DNA of 63,699 nt from JAADEM01 sp965371855 (GTDB taxonomy: Bacteria; Bacteroidota; Bacteroidia; Bacteroidales; Marinilabiliaceae), in the NCBI GenBank assembly GCA_965371855.1, contig CBDUZZ010000018.1, positions 1 through 63,699 on the forward strand, read 5' to 3'. This document shows positions 54,421-63,571 of this stretch, piece by piece. The stretch's first letter is position 1; the number at the start of each line of letters is the position of its first letter. Below the pieces are notes generated by a model that did not search any database, had not been told where the DNA came from, and saw nothing but the letters and a program-made list of their open reading frames with translations. A program made the translations under genes and the position numbers.

Positions 54421-55674
54421 TTGAATCTGGAACTTTTCATTGCACGAAAAATCAGAAGCGGTGGCTTATCGGGTAAAAAGCTGGCCGGTCCTGTTACAAA
54501 AGTTGCCACTCTGGGAATAATTCTTGGTATGGTAGTTATGATTTTATCCCTTGCCATTGGGTTTGGTTTTAAAAAAGAGATCAGACAAAAAATTATCGGT
54601 TTCGGTTCTCACATTCAAATAATGAATTACGATTATAACCAGTCGTACGAAACAAATCCAATCTCACCTGACTCTGGCCTTTTAAAAACATTAAAAAATA
54701 TTACAGGTGTAAAACACATTCAGAAATTCGCCACAAAGCCGGGAATGATAAAAACTGACAACGCCATTCAGGGCATTGTTTTAAAAGGTGTTGCAGAAGA
54801 CTTTAACTGGAATTTCTTCAAGAATATTTTAGTTGAGGGTGACAAATTACAAATAAATGATTCTGTACGTTCAAACGGAATTCTGATATCGCGAAAACTC
54901 GCGCAATTGCTTCACTTGTCCATTGGAGATGATTTGCGGATGTTCTTTCTTCAAAAAGATAATATAGCTCCCCGGCGTCGTAAGTTTTCCATCGAAGGCA
55001 TATTCGACTCTAACCTGCCTGAATTTGACATGATATATGCACTAGTTGACATTAAACAGGTACAACGCCTTAACAACTGGGATAAAACACAGATATCAGG
55101 GCTGGAGGTACAAATAGATGATTTTAAGAATATTGACAAAACCGGAATGGAGGTAAGCTCTGTTGCCACCTCATTTATTGATGAAAATGGCATATTGCTT
55201 CGTACTCGTACCATCCTTGATTTGCAACCCCAAATATTTGGCTGGCTCGATCTTTTGGATATGAATGTACTTGTAATACTTGTTCTGATAATAATAGTTG
55301 CAGGATTCAATATGGTCTCAGGCCTCTTAATACTGATCCTTGAACGTACAAATATGATAGGGATATTAAAAGCTCTTGGAATCCAAAACAAATCGTTACG
55401 AACTGTATTTTTATACCTGGCAACTTTTATTGTAGGAAGAGGCCTTATTTGGGGTAATTTTCTTGGTGTTACGTTCTGTCTTGTGCAAAAATATACAGGA
55501 ATGATTAAGCTTGACCCTGATAATTACTATTTAGAAACTGTTCCCATACATATTACCTTCTGGCATCTGCTTATTCTAAACGTTGCAACTATTCTTTTAA
55601 CCATTCTTATGATGTTAGGCCCTTCTTACCTTGCTTCCAGAATATCTCCTGTAAAAGCTATCAGGTTTGATTAA
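54421..55674 (+). CDS. LolC/LolE-like ABC transporter permease
   Basis: The 417-aa FtsX/LolCE-family permease probably starts at TTG 54421. It has TM1 at about 22-48, a large periplasmic domain (about 50-275), and three C-terminal helices around 280-310, 330-355 and 375-400 that end with LGPSYLASRISPVKAIRFD, typical of lipoprotein-releasing permeases. Its ATPase (LolD) is not adjacent. A -7 box TACCTTTG lies at 54396-54403. The spacer 54198-54420 contains a GAGGCACGGAGACACAGAG-type repeat found widely between Bacteroidota genes. Confidence 0.88.
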   Translation: MNLELFIARKIRSGGLSGKKLAGPVTKVATLGIILGMVVMILSLAIGFGFKKEIRQKIIGFGSHIQIMNYDYNQSYETNPISPDSGLLKTLKNITGVKHIQKFATKPGMIKTDNAIQGIVLKGVAEDFNWNFFKNILVEGDKLQINDSVRSNGILISRKLAQLLHLSIGDDLRMFFLQKDNIAPRRRKFSIEGIFDSNLPEFDMIYALVDIKQVQRLNNWDKTQISGLEVQIDDFKNIDKTGMEVSSVATSFIDENGILLRTRTILDLQPQIFGWLDLLDMNVLVILVLIIIVAGFNMVSGLLILILERTNMIGILKALGIQNKSLRTVFLYLATFIVGRGLIWGNFLGVTFCLVQKYTGMIKLDPDNYYLETVPIHITFWHLLILNVATILLTILMMLGPSYLASRISPVKAIRFD

Positions 55675-55765
55675 TCTGCTCTATTCCGTACAGTACATGT
55701 ACGATAATGAACAAATATGCAACTACCCATATCATCATAGTTTCATAAAAGAACATTTTTTTTAT

Positions 55766-55911
55766 ACATATATGAATCCGTTCTAAAAAGCCTCTGTCGT
55801 CATTGCGAACGGAGTGAAACAATCTCAATAACTAGAGAAACAGGGCATTAGATTGCTTCGATTCCTCGCAATAACGTATTATGTATCTTTTTAGACCAGA
55901 TTCACATATGT
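55766..55911. repeat. Nested inverted-repeat element, copy B
   Basis: The outer arms 55766-55790 and 55887-55911 are imperfect inverted repeats (...CGTTCTAAAAAG and CTTTTTAGACCAG...). The inner part 55798-55876 is another inverted repeat beginning CGTCATTGCGAACGGAGTG and closing CGATTCCTCGCAATAACG. The reverse complement of the inner part matches copy A at 131-208. It is non-coding. From 55675 to 55765 I see nothing else. Confidence 0.7.
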
Positions 55912-55936
55912 CTTAATAACAAAAGAATTAATAATT

Positions 55937-55993
55937 ATGAAAAATATTGGCACGATATTTTCATATTGGTTAAACGCATATATAAAGGTTTAG
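55937..55993 (+). CDS. Possible 18-codon mini-ORF
   Basis: ATG 55937 opens a reading frame for 18 residues (MKNIGTIFSYWLNAYIKV), amphipathic or hydrophobic in its centre. It is followed 16 bp later by a strong hairpin with a T-run (56010-56033). A short transcript ended by that hairpin could encode a small membrane peptide, act as a leader peptide for the NUDIX gene, or be a non-coding RNA. Too short to prove by sequence alone. Confidence 0.35.
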   Translation: MKNIGTIFSYWLNAYIKV

Positions 55994-56009
55994 ATTAATT
56001 AAGAGAATT

Positions 56010-56033
56010 AACCGGGTTTACGCCCGGTTTTTT
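56010..56033 (+). terminator. Rho-independent terminator
   Basis: The stem AACCGGG (56010-56016) pairs with CCCGGTT (56023-56029) over a 6-nt loop TTTACG and runs into six T residues (56028-56033). It is the best-formed intrinsic terminator in the window. It lies 16 bp after the mini-ORF and 72 bp before the NUDIX start, so it ends a short transcript or attenuates entry into the NUDIX gene. Confidence 0.85.
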
Positions 56034-56105
56034 CTTTGATACTTTTTTCGTAAATTAAGAATCTGTTCTACAAACTTTTTTCATTTAATCTATGCATTAT
56101 TGATT

Positions 56106-56735
56106 ATGCTGGTAACTGTAGAAATATTAAAGAATTTATTTACAAGGCCACTACCGGGAGTAAAGGCTCAAAAACTCATGTCTCCATCAAACCGTTTTAC
56201 GGGTAATACTCAGCCTGATCCCGGCCTGGCAAAAGAGAGTAGTGTGTTTATACTTCTTTTTCAAGAAAACGGCGAATGGTATATTCCTTTAATTAAACGA
56301 ACTGAATACAATGGGGCACACAGTGGACAGGTAAGCCTACCAGGAGGCAAACGGGAACAACAAGACAAAGATATCCTACAAACAGCTTATCGTGAAACAG
56401 AAGAAGAGATTGGAATCTCATCAGATGTGATAACTTACATCGGAACACTAACAACATTATATATCCCAAACAGTAATTTTAATGTGATACCGCATGTAGG
56501 TGTTCTAAACTCAACTCCCACTTTTAACAGGAACCCCAGGGAAGTTGAAGAAATAATAAACTTACCATTTTCAACTCTCCTTAACAAATCAAAAATTAAG
56601 TGTTTCGAACGAGAGATAAACAACATAAACATTAATGCTCCATACTACTGCTGTAATGAACATATCATTTGGGGGGCAACAGCTATGATATTAAGTGAGT
56701 TTGCGGAAGCTATTAAAAATGGCTCATCAGAATAA
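56106..56735 (+). CDS. NUDIX hydrolase, CoA pyrophosphatase type
   Basis: The start chosen is ATG 56106 (209 aa); an in-frame TTG lies two codons before. GAHSGQVSLPGGKREQQDKD...YRETEEEIGI is a NUDIX box with the spacing of CoA-cleaving NudL/PCD1-type enzymes (the HxGQxxxPGG lead and REtEEEIG). These split CoA into phosphopantetheine and 3',5'-ADP and probably serve CoA turnover. The C-terminus HIIWGATAMILSEF is family-typical. The protein is cytosolic. A terminator upstream may limit read-through. Confidence 0.9.
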   Translation: MLVTVEILKNLFTRPLPGVKAQKLMSPSNRFTGNTQPDPGLAKESSVFILLFQENGEWYIPLIKRTEYNGAHSGQVSLPGGKREQQDKDILQTAYRETEEEIGISSDVITYIGTLTTLYIPNSNFNVIPHVGVLNSTPTFNRNPREVEEIINLPFSTLLNKSKIKCFEREINNININAPYYCCNEHIIWGATAMILSEFAEAIKNGSSE

Positions 56736-56756
56736 TGCATAGTTGTCTTAATATTT

Positions 56757-56900
56757 CGGTACTCTGTACCTTATAAACCGTATTTGATTACTATTTCTAC
56801 AAAGATTTTGGCGGCTCTGCCGCTATATTTATCAGGTGCAGAGCACCTCAAACATTTGTAGAGATATTGTATAAAAGTTTTAATAAGGTGCAGAGCACCG
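56757..56900. repeat. Nested hairpin element with TCT/AGA loops
   Basis: Four 5-bp hairpins share the triloop TCT or AGA: GGTAC-TCT-GTACC (56758-56770), GCGGC-TCT-GCCGC (56811-56823), GGTGC-AGA-GCACC (56835-56847) and the same again (56887-56899). TCTACAAA (about 56796) and TTTGTAGA (about 56855) pair across the inner two hairpins, and the outer two also face each other as inverted copies. It is a foldable, non-coding repeat. The rest of 56736-57101 has no gene. Confidence 0.75.
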
Positions 56901-57101
56901 TAATGCTATCTTTTGTTTCATCAAATAACACAGGTTATAAGCCAATAATCAAAGTTTACCTATGAATTTTTCTGAAGAACCTTAAAAATCAAATAATTAT
57001 TTAAGGGTTTTTACTGCAATGGACACAAAGTGTTTTCACTCTATGTCATATATAGAACCAGTTTTTTCGCAATGTTCGCAATTTCATTACCTGTTAAAGT
57101 G

Positions 57102-58421
57102 CTATTTATTATTCCATACCGGATGTTTTTTTAATTCTTTTTCAAGAGTAGTTTTAATCAACAGCTCTTTTTCTGTCAGGGAATCTACACTTAAAGGGTA
57201 CTTTTCTAAAATATCTTTGGAGAGGTTGTAAAACTTTCCATCCTGATAAAGTTTATAATCAACTGTTCTTACGAATTGATTTCTATATCGATTTACATTT
57301 TTACTCCATTTAGGGTCATAGTGTACAAATGCTGTTTCTCTTGTTTTCTGCTTTGTTCCAATCAGCAAGGGATAAAAACTCTTCCCATCAGATTTGACAT
57401 CTTTATCAACGATGTCAGCAAATGTCGGGAAAAAGTCACTGAACTCAATTAACTCATCGTAAACAAATCCTGTCTTAATTTCTTTTGGCCATGAGATTAT
57501 AAGAGGTACATGAGTACCGGCATCAATAGTATTACCCTTACCTCCCTTAACTACTCCTTTTACTGTATTTGAGGATATTGAAGTGTTTGTGCCATTATCA
57601 CCTGTAAAGATGACAATAGTGTTATCTTCAATTTCCAATTCTTTAAGCTTACCCACAATTTTTCCAACAATCTTATCGGTATAGGATACCATATCTTTGA
57701 AATAAGCAGTATCCTTATTTCTTCTATAGTCATTATTTATCCACTCTTTGGAATCAGGAGTCGGCACAAAAGGATTGTGCACCAATACCATTGGATAGTA
57801 TATAAAAAATGACTCACTCTTTTTTCTCCCGATAAACTCCATAATATAGTTTGAAAAAATATCAGGGCCATAGTCGTCAATATTTCTTTCCAAAAATTTT
57901 CCGTTTTGTTCAATCAAAGGATTTGCATATCGCCCACCTTCATTTCCCCCTTTTGTCAATTGCCATAAACAATATTCATCAAATCCAAAATGGTTAGGCT
58001 TGGTTTTATCATTCCAATCCGGAACTTCATCTTTGAAATATAATCCGTTAAGTTGCCATTTACCTGCAATACAAGTGGCATATCCGGCATCTTGCATCAG
58101 GTTTCCAAAAGTGTATTGGCTCATATTTAAATTACCAAAATAGTCGTAATTCCGATAGTTGTATAAACCTGTCATGATTTTAACCCTCGAAGGTGTACAA
58201 AGGGGTTGTGAAACACACTCTGAAAAAAGAATGCCTTGTGAAGCCAAACGATCAAGGTTTGGAGTGGTGTATGATGTGGAGCCGTAACTGCTTAAACATT
58301 CATACCCCATATCATCAGCCATTATGAGAATAATATTGGGTTTGTTTTTTCTATTGTCAACTTTACATGAAAATATCAACAATGGTAAAAGAATAAAAAT
58401 CACACAGCTCGTTGTTTTCAT
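57102..58421 (-). CDS. Type I sulfatase lipoprotein
   Basis: The 439-aa protein is an alkaline-phosphatase-superfamily sulfatase. The N-terminus is a lipoprotein signal with lipobox LIFSC (Cys19). The formylglycine site is C75 in LCTPSR (C-x-P-x-R). The metal-site motif MADDMGYECLSSYG (D36, D37) and VIFTGDNGT are present. It needs activation by an anaerobic or aerobic sulfatase-maturing enzyme, which is not seen here. Such exported sulfatases act on sulfated polysaccharides. No SusC/D pair is adjacent, so the substrate cannot be told. The gap to the Nnr gene upstream is 49 bp on the same strand. Confidence 0.92.
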   Translation of the reverse strand: MKTTSCVIFILLPLLIFSCKVDNRKNKPNIILIMADDMGYECLSSYGSTSYTTPNLDRLASQGILFSECVSQPLCTPSRVKIMTGLYNYRNYDYFGNLNMSQYTFGNLMQDAGYATCIAGKWQLNGLYFKDEVPDWNDKTKPNHFGFDEYCLWQLTKGGNEGGRYANPLIEQNGKFLERNIDDYGPDIFSNYIMEFIGRKKSESFFIYYPMVLVHNPFVPTPDSKEWINNDYRRNKDTAYFKDMVSYTDKIVGKIVGKLKELEIEDNTIVIFTGDNGTNTSISSNTVKGVVKGGKGNTIDAGTHVPLIISWPKEIKTGFVYDELIEFSDFFPTFADIVDKDVKSDGKSFYPLLIGTKQKTRETAFVHYDPKWSKNVNRYRNQFVRTVDYKLYQDGKFYNLSKDILEKYPLSVDSLTEKELLIKTTLEKELKKHPVWNNK

Positions 58422-58470
58422 AGATAATACTTTGTTAAAAATTACTAACCATTTACCAGTAGAGCGTTCT

Positions 58471-59985
58471 TCAAACTACCAAAAAACCTTTCCCAATGTT
58501 TCTAATTAAATCAGTAGCCGTGACACCCTGTACAGCCTCTTCTCCGGCAGCAATATCCCCGGCAATCCCATGAATATAAACCCCAATAATTGCAGCATCT
58601 TCTACATTATATTTTTGTGCTAACAATCCTAAAATAACACCGGTAAGAACATCTCCACTTCCGGCCGTTGCCATACCCGGATTTCCCGTTGAATTAAAAA
58701 AGCACCTGCCATCAGGCAGTGCTGTAATGGTATATGCTCCTTTTAACACAACCACAACCTTATACTTTGTTGCAAATTCAACAAGGTTTTCAAATCGTTC
58801 ATAATGACTTTCACTTGTTCCTGTTAGCCTGTCAAACTCTTTAGGGTGGGGTGTTAAAATTGCATTTGCCGGCAAAACATCCAGCAGTTCCCTGTTTTCG
58901 GAAATAATATTAAGAGCATCAGCATCCAGGACTAATACTTTGTTTCCGATAACTTCAAAAAGATTCTTTATTGCTTTTACGGTATTAGGTTTCTTACCTA
59001 TTCCAGGGCCAACACCTATAGCATTAAACATATCCAAATCCGGAAATTCCGTTATCAAAATATCAGACCTATCGATACTGACCATAGCTTCCGGAACTGA
59101 ATTCTGAATTACCTGATAACCATAATGCGGAATATGCACAGTTAACAGCCCAACACCTGATTTCAGACAACCTCGTGATGCCAATACGGCAGCCCCCATT
59201 TTCCCGCAACTACCAGCCATAAGCAGAGCATGACCGTAATCTCCTTTATGCGAAAACCGTTTTCTTTCTTTTAAAAGTGAACTGACATATTTCTTATCTA
59301 CAAAAAACCAATCAGTTTTAGACTCTTCTATGGCTTTAAGATGCAAACCGATATCAATCACTTCCCATTGTCCGGCATAATCACCGTAATCAGCCAGCAA
59401 AAATGAGAGTTTTGGGAATTGAAAAGATAGTGTGTAATCTGCTTTTACAACACCTTCTAAACTATTATTCCGGTTATCTTCACCAAATAATCCCGAAGGA
59501 ATATCAATAGAAACTACAGTAGCTTCCGAACTGTTAACCTGCTGAACAACTTTCAGTGGTAATCCGTCAAGAGGCCTGTTCAACCCTGAGCCAAAAAGGC
59601 CGTCAACAACCATATCATCCTTTGACAATTCAAGAAATTCGAAGTTGCCATCAGGCAGATAAATAACATTCTTTTCTGAAATTATTTCTAACAGTTTGTC
59701 TAAGTTTATTTGGGCATCTTTTGAAAACTTGCCTGAAGGATTAACCAAATATACTACAACATCCCTGTTAACCATCAACAACATCCTGGCCAGAGCAAGA
59801 GAATCCCCCCCGTTATTTCCGGGTCCTGTTAAAATCTTCACTTTTTTTTCAGGGAAATTCTTTTGAATCCATTCAAACAATTGCCCGGCTGCTCTTTCCA
59901 TCAAGTTTAATGAAGAAACAGGTTCATTCTCAATTGTATATTTATCTATCAGGGGTACTTGTTTTACCGGGAAAATCTTAATCAT
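58471..59985 (-). CDS. Bifunctional NAD(P)HX epimerase/dehydratase
   Basis: The 504-aa protein repairs hydrated NAD(P)H (NADHX/NADPHX). The N-terminal YjeF_N epimerase domain (about 1-215) has VKILTGPGNNGGDSLALARML and VVDGLFGSGLNRPL. The C-terminal ADP-dependent dehydratase domain (about 230-500) has GHALLMAGSCGKMGAAVLASRG, AIGVGPGIG, VLDADALNII, LTPHPKEFDRL, and NPGMATAGSGDVLTGVI. It is cytosolic. A possible -7 box (TAACTTTG on the minus strand, 60011-60018) lies upstream. It may be co-transcribed with the sulfatase. Confidence 0.95.
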   Translation of the reverse strand: MIKIFPVKQVPLIDKYTIENEPVSSLNLMERAAGQLFEWIQKNFPEKKVKILTGPGNNGGDSLALARMLLMVNRDVVVYLVNPSGKFSKDAQINLDKLLEIISEKNVIYLPDGNFEFLELSKDDMVVDGLFGSGLNRPLDGLPLKVVQQVNSSEATVVSIDIPSGLFGEDNRNNSLEGVVKADYTLSFQFPKLSFLLADYGDYAGQWEVIDIGLHLKAIEESKTDWFFVDKKYVSSLLKERKRFSHKGDYGHALLMAGSCGKMGAAVLASRGCLKSGVGLLTVHIPHYGYQVIQNSVPEAMVSIDRSDILITEFPDLDMFNAIGVGPGIGKKPNTVKAIKNLFEVIGNKVLVLDADALNIISENRELLDVLPANAILTPHPKEFDRLTGTSESHYERFENLVEFATKYKVVVVLKGAYTITALPDGRCFFNSTGNPGMATAGSGDVLTGVILGLLAQKYNVEDAAIIGVYIHGIAGDIAAGEEAVQGVTATDLIRNIGKGFLVV

Positions 59986-60184
59986 ACAAATCCACTTTTT
60001 TACGTTCTAACAAAGTTAACCATTTCTCTTTAAAAATCCCTGACTTTTCGCACACTATCAAATCATAACCAAACAAATAGATTTTTTACAAGTAACACCA
60101 GCAATAAATCAGTTAACACCAATACTAACAACTGATTTGATGAGCTTTATAAAATCATCACACACCGCTTAAATTTAATTATAA

Positions 60185-60215
60185 TTTGCAAGTGAGTTTA
60201 TTTTATCTATTTTTG
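60185..60215 (+). promoter_or_regulatory. Bacteroidota-type promoter of the POT gene
   Basis: TTTG (60185-60188), a 19-nt spacer, then TATTTTTG (60208-60215) fits the -33/-7 consensus fully. The transporter start at 60257 is 42 bp downstream. It is the second exact match to the consensus noticed in the window. Confidence 0.65.
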
Positions 60216-60256
60216 TTTCTTTCACACTCAGTAACTAATTTTAAAATATTACAGAT

Positions 60257-62083
60257 ATGTTTAAAGGACATCCCAAAGGCTTATATGTAGCCTTTTTTGC
60301 CAACATGGGCGAACGATTCGGTTTTTATACCATGATGGCTATTTTAGTTTTATTCCTACAGGCCAAATACGGCCTTGATGTTGAATCAGCTGGAAATTAT
60401 TACAGTTGGTTTTATTATGCCATTTATGCATTAGCCCTTGTAGGTGGTATAATTGCAGATTCCACCAGAAAGTACAAATCAGTTATTCTAATGGGTCTGA
60501 TAATCATGTTTGCCGGTTATTCCGTCATTGCCGTTCCCGGGATGTCATTAACCATTACATTGATTGGTCTGTTTACAATAGCGTTTGGCAATGGTCTGTT
60601 TAAAGGAAACCTCCAGGCAGTAGTCGGTCAATTGTATGACGACCCAAAATATTCAAAGGTAAGAGACTCAGCTTTCATGATTTTCTACATGGGAATTAAC
60701 GTGGGTGCTTTTTTTGCTCCTTTTGTTGCTAACGGGGTTCGTAATTGGTTTTTAAATACTCAGGGATTTAAACATGATGGAAGTTTACCGGCCATGTGCC
60801 ATGCCTATATAAATGGAAATTTAGATGACACGGGCGTTTTTCAAAATTTGGCTAATAAAGTATCCGTAGCCACGATAACTGACTTGGGTGAATTTGCCCA
60901 AAAGTATATTGACACATTTTCTAAAGGATACAATTATGCTTTTGGCATTGCAGCCGGCACTATGATCATATCATTATTAGTATATGTGTTTTTTAACAAG
61001 ATGCTTCCTTCACCGCATAAAGCTGTCGGGAACACGGATAAAAAGGAGAAGAGACAGAGAAGTCATTCAACAACGAGTCCGGTTGCCATCCTATTGGCTA
61101 CGGGGTTAGTTATAACAATCTCTGTCATATTTCATTTTATCTTTGACGATGTTGCCCTGGGATCGGCTGTTGGCTTGTTTTTTGGGTTTATTGCCTATAT
61201 ATATCAAATCTCCACCAAAGAAGAGCGACCTAAGGTTACATCACTTGTGTTGGTGTTTTTTGTCGTTATTTTCTTCTGGATGTCATTCCATCAAAATGGT
61301 TTAACCCTTACACTGTTCGCACGTGACTATACCGTGAAAACCGTTGATTCATTTACAAACATATTTTTTAATCTTAATACAATTTTACCATTTATTGGTG
61401 CCGTTGCCGGACTGGTACTCCTAATTTCTAAAAAGGATATTAAAAACAAAGCTATTGGTGGTGGTATGTTTGTCGTGTTTGGTGGACTGACGTACTATTT
61501 TGTATCCGGTTTTCCTTCAAGCAATCCAATTGCACCAGAGATTTTCCAATCATTTAATCCACTATTTATCGTTGCATTAACTTTTCCAATAATGGGAGTT
61601 TTTGCCTGGTTGAAGAAAAGAAAGATGGAACCTTCAACACCTAAAAAAATTGGTATCGGAATGATTATTGCAGCCTTTGGCTTCTTGGTAATTCTTATTG
61701 CATCATTAAATCTGGTTTCTCCTCACGAATTAATGTATACAGATGCCTCAGGAGTTGCCAAGTTTAATCCGGTTCCAGACTCATCGAGAGTAATGCCTTA
61801 CTGGTTAATGAGCAGTTATTTGATTTTAACAATTGCTGAGTTATTCCTCAGTCCTATGGGATTATCATTCGTATCTAAAGTTGCTCCCCCTCGCTTTCAA
61901 GGATTGATGCAGGGAGGTTGGCTACTGGCCACAGCTACCGGAAATAAGTTTCTTTTTATCGGTAGTAAATTCTGGACAAAATTAGATCTCTGGGAACTGT
62001 GGGCGATATTTGTTATTAGTTGTATTTTATCGGCAATATTTATTTTCTCCATTATTAAAAGACTTGAACGGGCTACTTCATAA
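60257..62083 (+). CDS. POT-family proton-coupled oligopeptide transporter
   Basis: The 608-aa major-facilitator protein of the PTR/POT family imports di- and tripeptides with protons. The helix-1 motif MGERFGFYTM (ExxERFxYY-like) and the FMIFYMGINVGAFFAPFVANGVRNW signature are present, along with WMSFHQNGLTLTLFARDY and the late LMSSYLILTIAELFLSPMGLSFVSKVAP. About 14 helices; the extra soluble stretch around 160-215 is common in Bacteroidota members. A promoter at 60185-60215 and a strong hairpin at 62107-62146 mark it as a single-gene unit. Confidence 0.95.
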   Translation: MFKGHPKGLYVAFFANMGERFGFYTMMAILVLFLQAKYGLDVESAGNYYSWFYYAIYALALVGGIIADSTRKYKSVILMGLIIMFAGYSVIAVPGMSLTITLIGLFTIAFGNGLFKGNLQAVVGQLYDDPKYSKVRDSAFMIFYMGINVGAFFAPFVANGVRNWFLNTQGFKHDGSLPAMCHAYINGNLDDTGVFQNLANKVSVATITDLGEFAQKYIDTFSKGYNYAFGIAAGTMIISLLVYVFFNKMLPSPHKAVGNTDKKEKRQRSHSTTSPVAILLATGLVITISVIFHFIFDDVALGSAVGLFFGFIAYIYQISTKEERPKVTSLVLVFFVVIFFWMSFHQNGLTLTLFARDYTVKTVDSFTNIFFNLNTILPFIGAVAGLVLLISKKDIKNKAIGGGMFVVFGGLTYYFVSGFPSSNPIAPEIFQSFNPLFIVALTFPIMGVFAWLKKRKMEPSTPKKIGIGMIIAAFGFLVILIASLNLVSPHELMYTDASGVAKFNPVPDSSRVMPYWLMSSYLILTIAELFLSPMGLSFVSKVAPPRFQGLMQGGWLLATATGNKFLFIGSKFWTKLDLWELWAIFVISCILSAIFIFSIIKRLERATS

Positions 62084-62106
62084 GTTTCCTTTTGTTCATA
62101 AAAACA

Positions 62107-62146
62107 GACAAGAGGCTGTTCCGAAAATCCGGGACAGCCTCTTGTC
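62107..62146. terminator. Long hairpin between convergent genes
   Basis: A perfect 13-bp stem (GACAAGAGGCTGT, 62107-62119, with 62134-62146) plus a few inner pairs lies between the POT gene and the convergent stress-protein gene. No long T-run follows on either strand. Probably a bidirectional transcript end. Confidence 0.65.
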
Positions 62147-62179
62147 ATATTACATTCTCTCCTTGATGTCTTCTTATTT

Positions 62180-63001
62180 CTAATCTTTTCTCACTTCGTC
62201 ATGCAGTACTAATAATGTATGTTTAGGATTAAAAATCATTTTCTTTGTCAAACTCGGATGAAACAATCTGTCAAAGAAACTGATATTATGTCTTATCATA
62301 ATCACAATGTCAACATCTTCTTCATCCACAAATCCACAAATCTTTTCTACCACATCATCTCCTTGTAAATAATGGAAGCTATATTTAATATCAGGGAAAT
62401 GAGAAAGGATTTTCTGTTCTGAATCAAAGCGATTTTCTTTATCTTCGTCAAGAATATTTACAAATAACAATGAAGCATCAAAATAGTTAACAATATCACG
62501 AACCGATTTAATAATCTCATCATTTTTAAAATCACGTAAATCGGTGGCAAAAACAATTTTTTCCGGTTTCTTATACTTAACTCCTTTAGGAACAATCAAT
62601 AGTGGAGTGCTGATGTGTTTAACCATTTCGTAAGCATTACTTCCTAACAAGAAGTGTTCCAGTGCACTTTCTCCTTTATTGCCAAAAACGATCAAATCCG
62701 GAGTATACTCTTTTATCTCGCTCTGAATTACTTCAATCAATGATCCAAATCTTGATTCAATCTCAATACGTGAATCAGGAAACAGTCTGTGTAATAACCG
62801 CAACTCATTTTTAAGCCCTTTCATACTCTCTGCGGCTAACTCATCCTTAACCTGCATAACATAAGGACTACCACTAAACTCCAGATCATATGTGTTTACA
62901 AGCTTAAAATACAATTTCTCGTTTTTAAACATTTCAAGAGCGTATATAATAGCATTACGAGCAGTATCAGAAAAGTCAGTTAATAAAAGTATATATTTCA
63001 T
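62180..63001 (-). CDS. Universal stress protein, tandem Usp domains
   Basis: The 273-aa cytosolic protein has two Usp domains (about 1-140 and 145-270). The first has LLTDFSDTARNAIIYAL at the N-terminus and the ATP-loop segment DLIVFGNKGESALEHFLLGSNAYEMVKHISTPLLIVP (G-2x-G-9x-G-S/T type). The second starts KIVFATDLRDF but lacks a full loop motif and ends in LLVLHDE. A -7 element TATATTTG (minus strand, 63036-63043) lies upstream. The function is general stress survival; the target is unknown. Confidence 0.93.
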   Translation of the reverse strand: MKYILLLTDFSDTARNAIIYALEMFKNEKLYFKLVNTYDLEFSGSPYVMQVKDELAAESMKGLKNELRLLHRLFPDSRIEIESRFGSLIEVIQSEIKEYTPDLIVFGNKGESALEHFLLGSNAYEMVKHISTPLLIVPKGVKYKKPEKIVFATDLRDFKNDEIIKSVRDIVNYFDASLLFVNILDEDKENRFDSEQKILSHFPDIKYSFHYLQGDDVVEKICGFVDEEDVDIVIMIRHNISFFDRLFHPSLTKKMIFNPKHTLLVLHDEVRKD

Positions 63002-63252
63002 AATAGTAAATTTATAATAGAACCTTATAATCCTCCAAATATAACCGGTACCGTAACCTTTACCGTTGACAGACTCTCCTCCGGATATTCCGGTATCGAC
63101 AGATCCATTTCACTATTACGTAATGTACAAAAAAAAAAGAAATTTGTCAATAATAATATACTCTAAAGTTTCCTCAATTCTCCTCCCATATTATAGATAA
63201 CTGACTGTCAGGCATTTTGGGTTGAGTGGTATAAATTATTCCACATTTATTA

Positions 63253-63444
63253 TTATAAAGGTAATTGAATATTCCATCTGCCATAACATAGATGTAAAAT
63301 GAAAGGATTCCAAAGAATACCGATATCGGTATATTTGTGTTTCTTTCGGTTGTGCTCTGTGATTCGTCTTTCTAAATCACTGGTAAATCCAAAAAAAAAT
63401 TTATCGATTGAATCACTATGAAAAATGTAAACGGAATAACCCAT
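63253..63444 (-). pseudogene. Truncated GIY-YIG nuclease-like gene
   Basis: The 63-aa frame keeps the start of a single-domain GIY-YIG (UPF0213/YhbQ-like) protein: YSVYIFHSDSIDKFFFGFTSDLERRITEHNRKK. The YIG triplet is degenerate (FFG), and sequence after GILWNPF no longer resembles the family, which is usually 80-95 aa. It is probably decayed. It sits 55 bp from the tRNA-Lys gene in the same orientation. Confidence 0.65.
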
Positions 63445-63498
63445 GATGAATGCTTTTGCATAAAAAAAAAGCTACTGATATTCTCAATAGCTTTTTTG

Positions 63499-63571
63499 TG
63501 ACCCAGCAGGGATTCGAACCCTGGACCCACGCCTTAAAAGGGCGTTGCTCTACCAGCTGAGCTACTAAGTC
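63499..63571 (-). tRNA. tRNA-Lys (anticodon UUU)
   Basis: Read on the minus strand, a 73-nt cloverleaf begins GACTTAGTAGCTCAGCTGG. The anticodon stem ACGCC/GGCGT holds loop CTTTTAA (UUU). The T-arm contains GGTTCGAATCC, and the acceptor GACTTAG pairs with CTGGGTC with two G-U pairs. The discriminator is A, and CCA is not encoded. The start of the gene overlaps a tandem repeat (63561-63699). Confidence 0.95.

Noticed and set aside
57019..57231. 70-codon plus-strand frame overlapping the sulfatase 3' end
   Set aside because: Most of it is antisense to the well-supported sulfatase gene, and it has no recognisable features.
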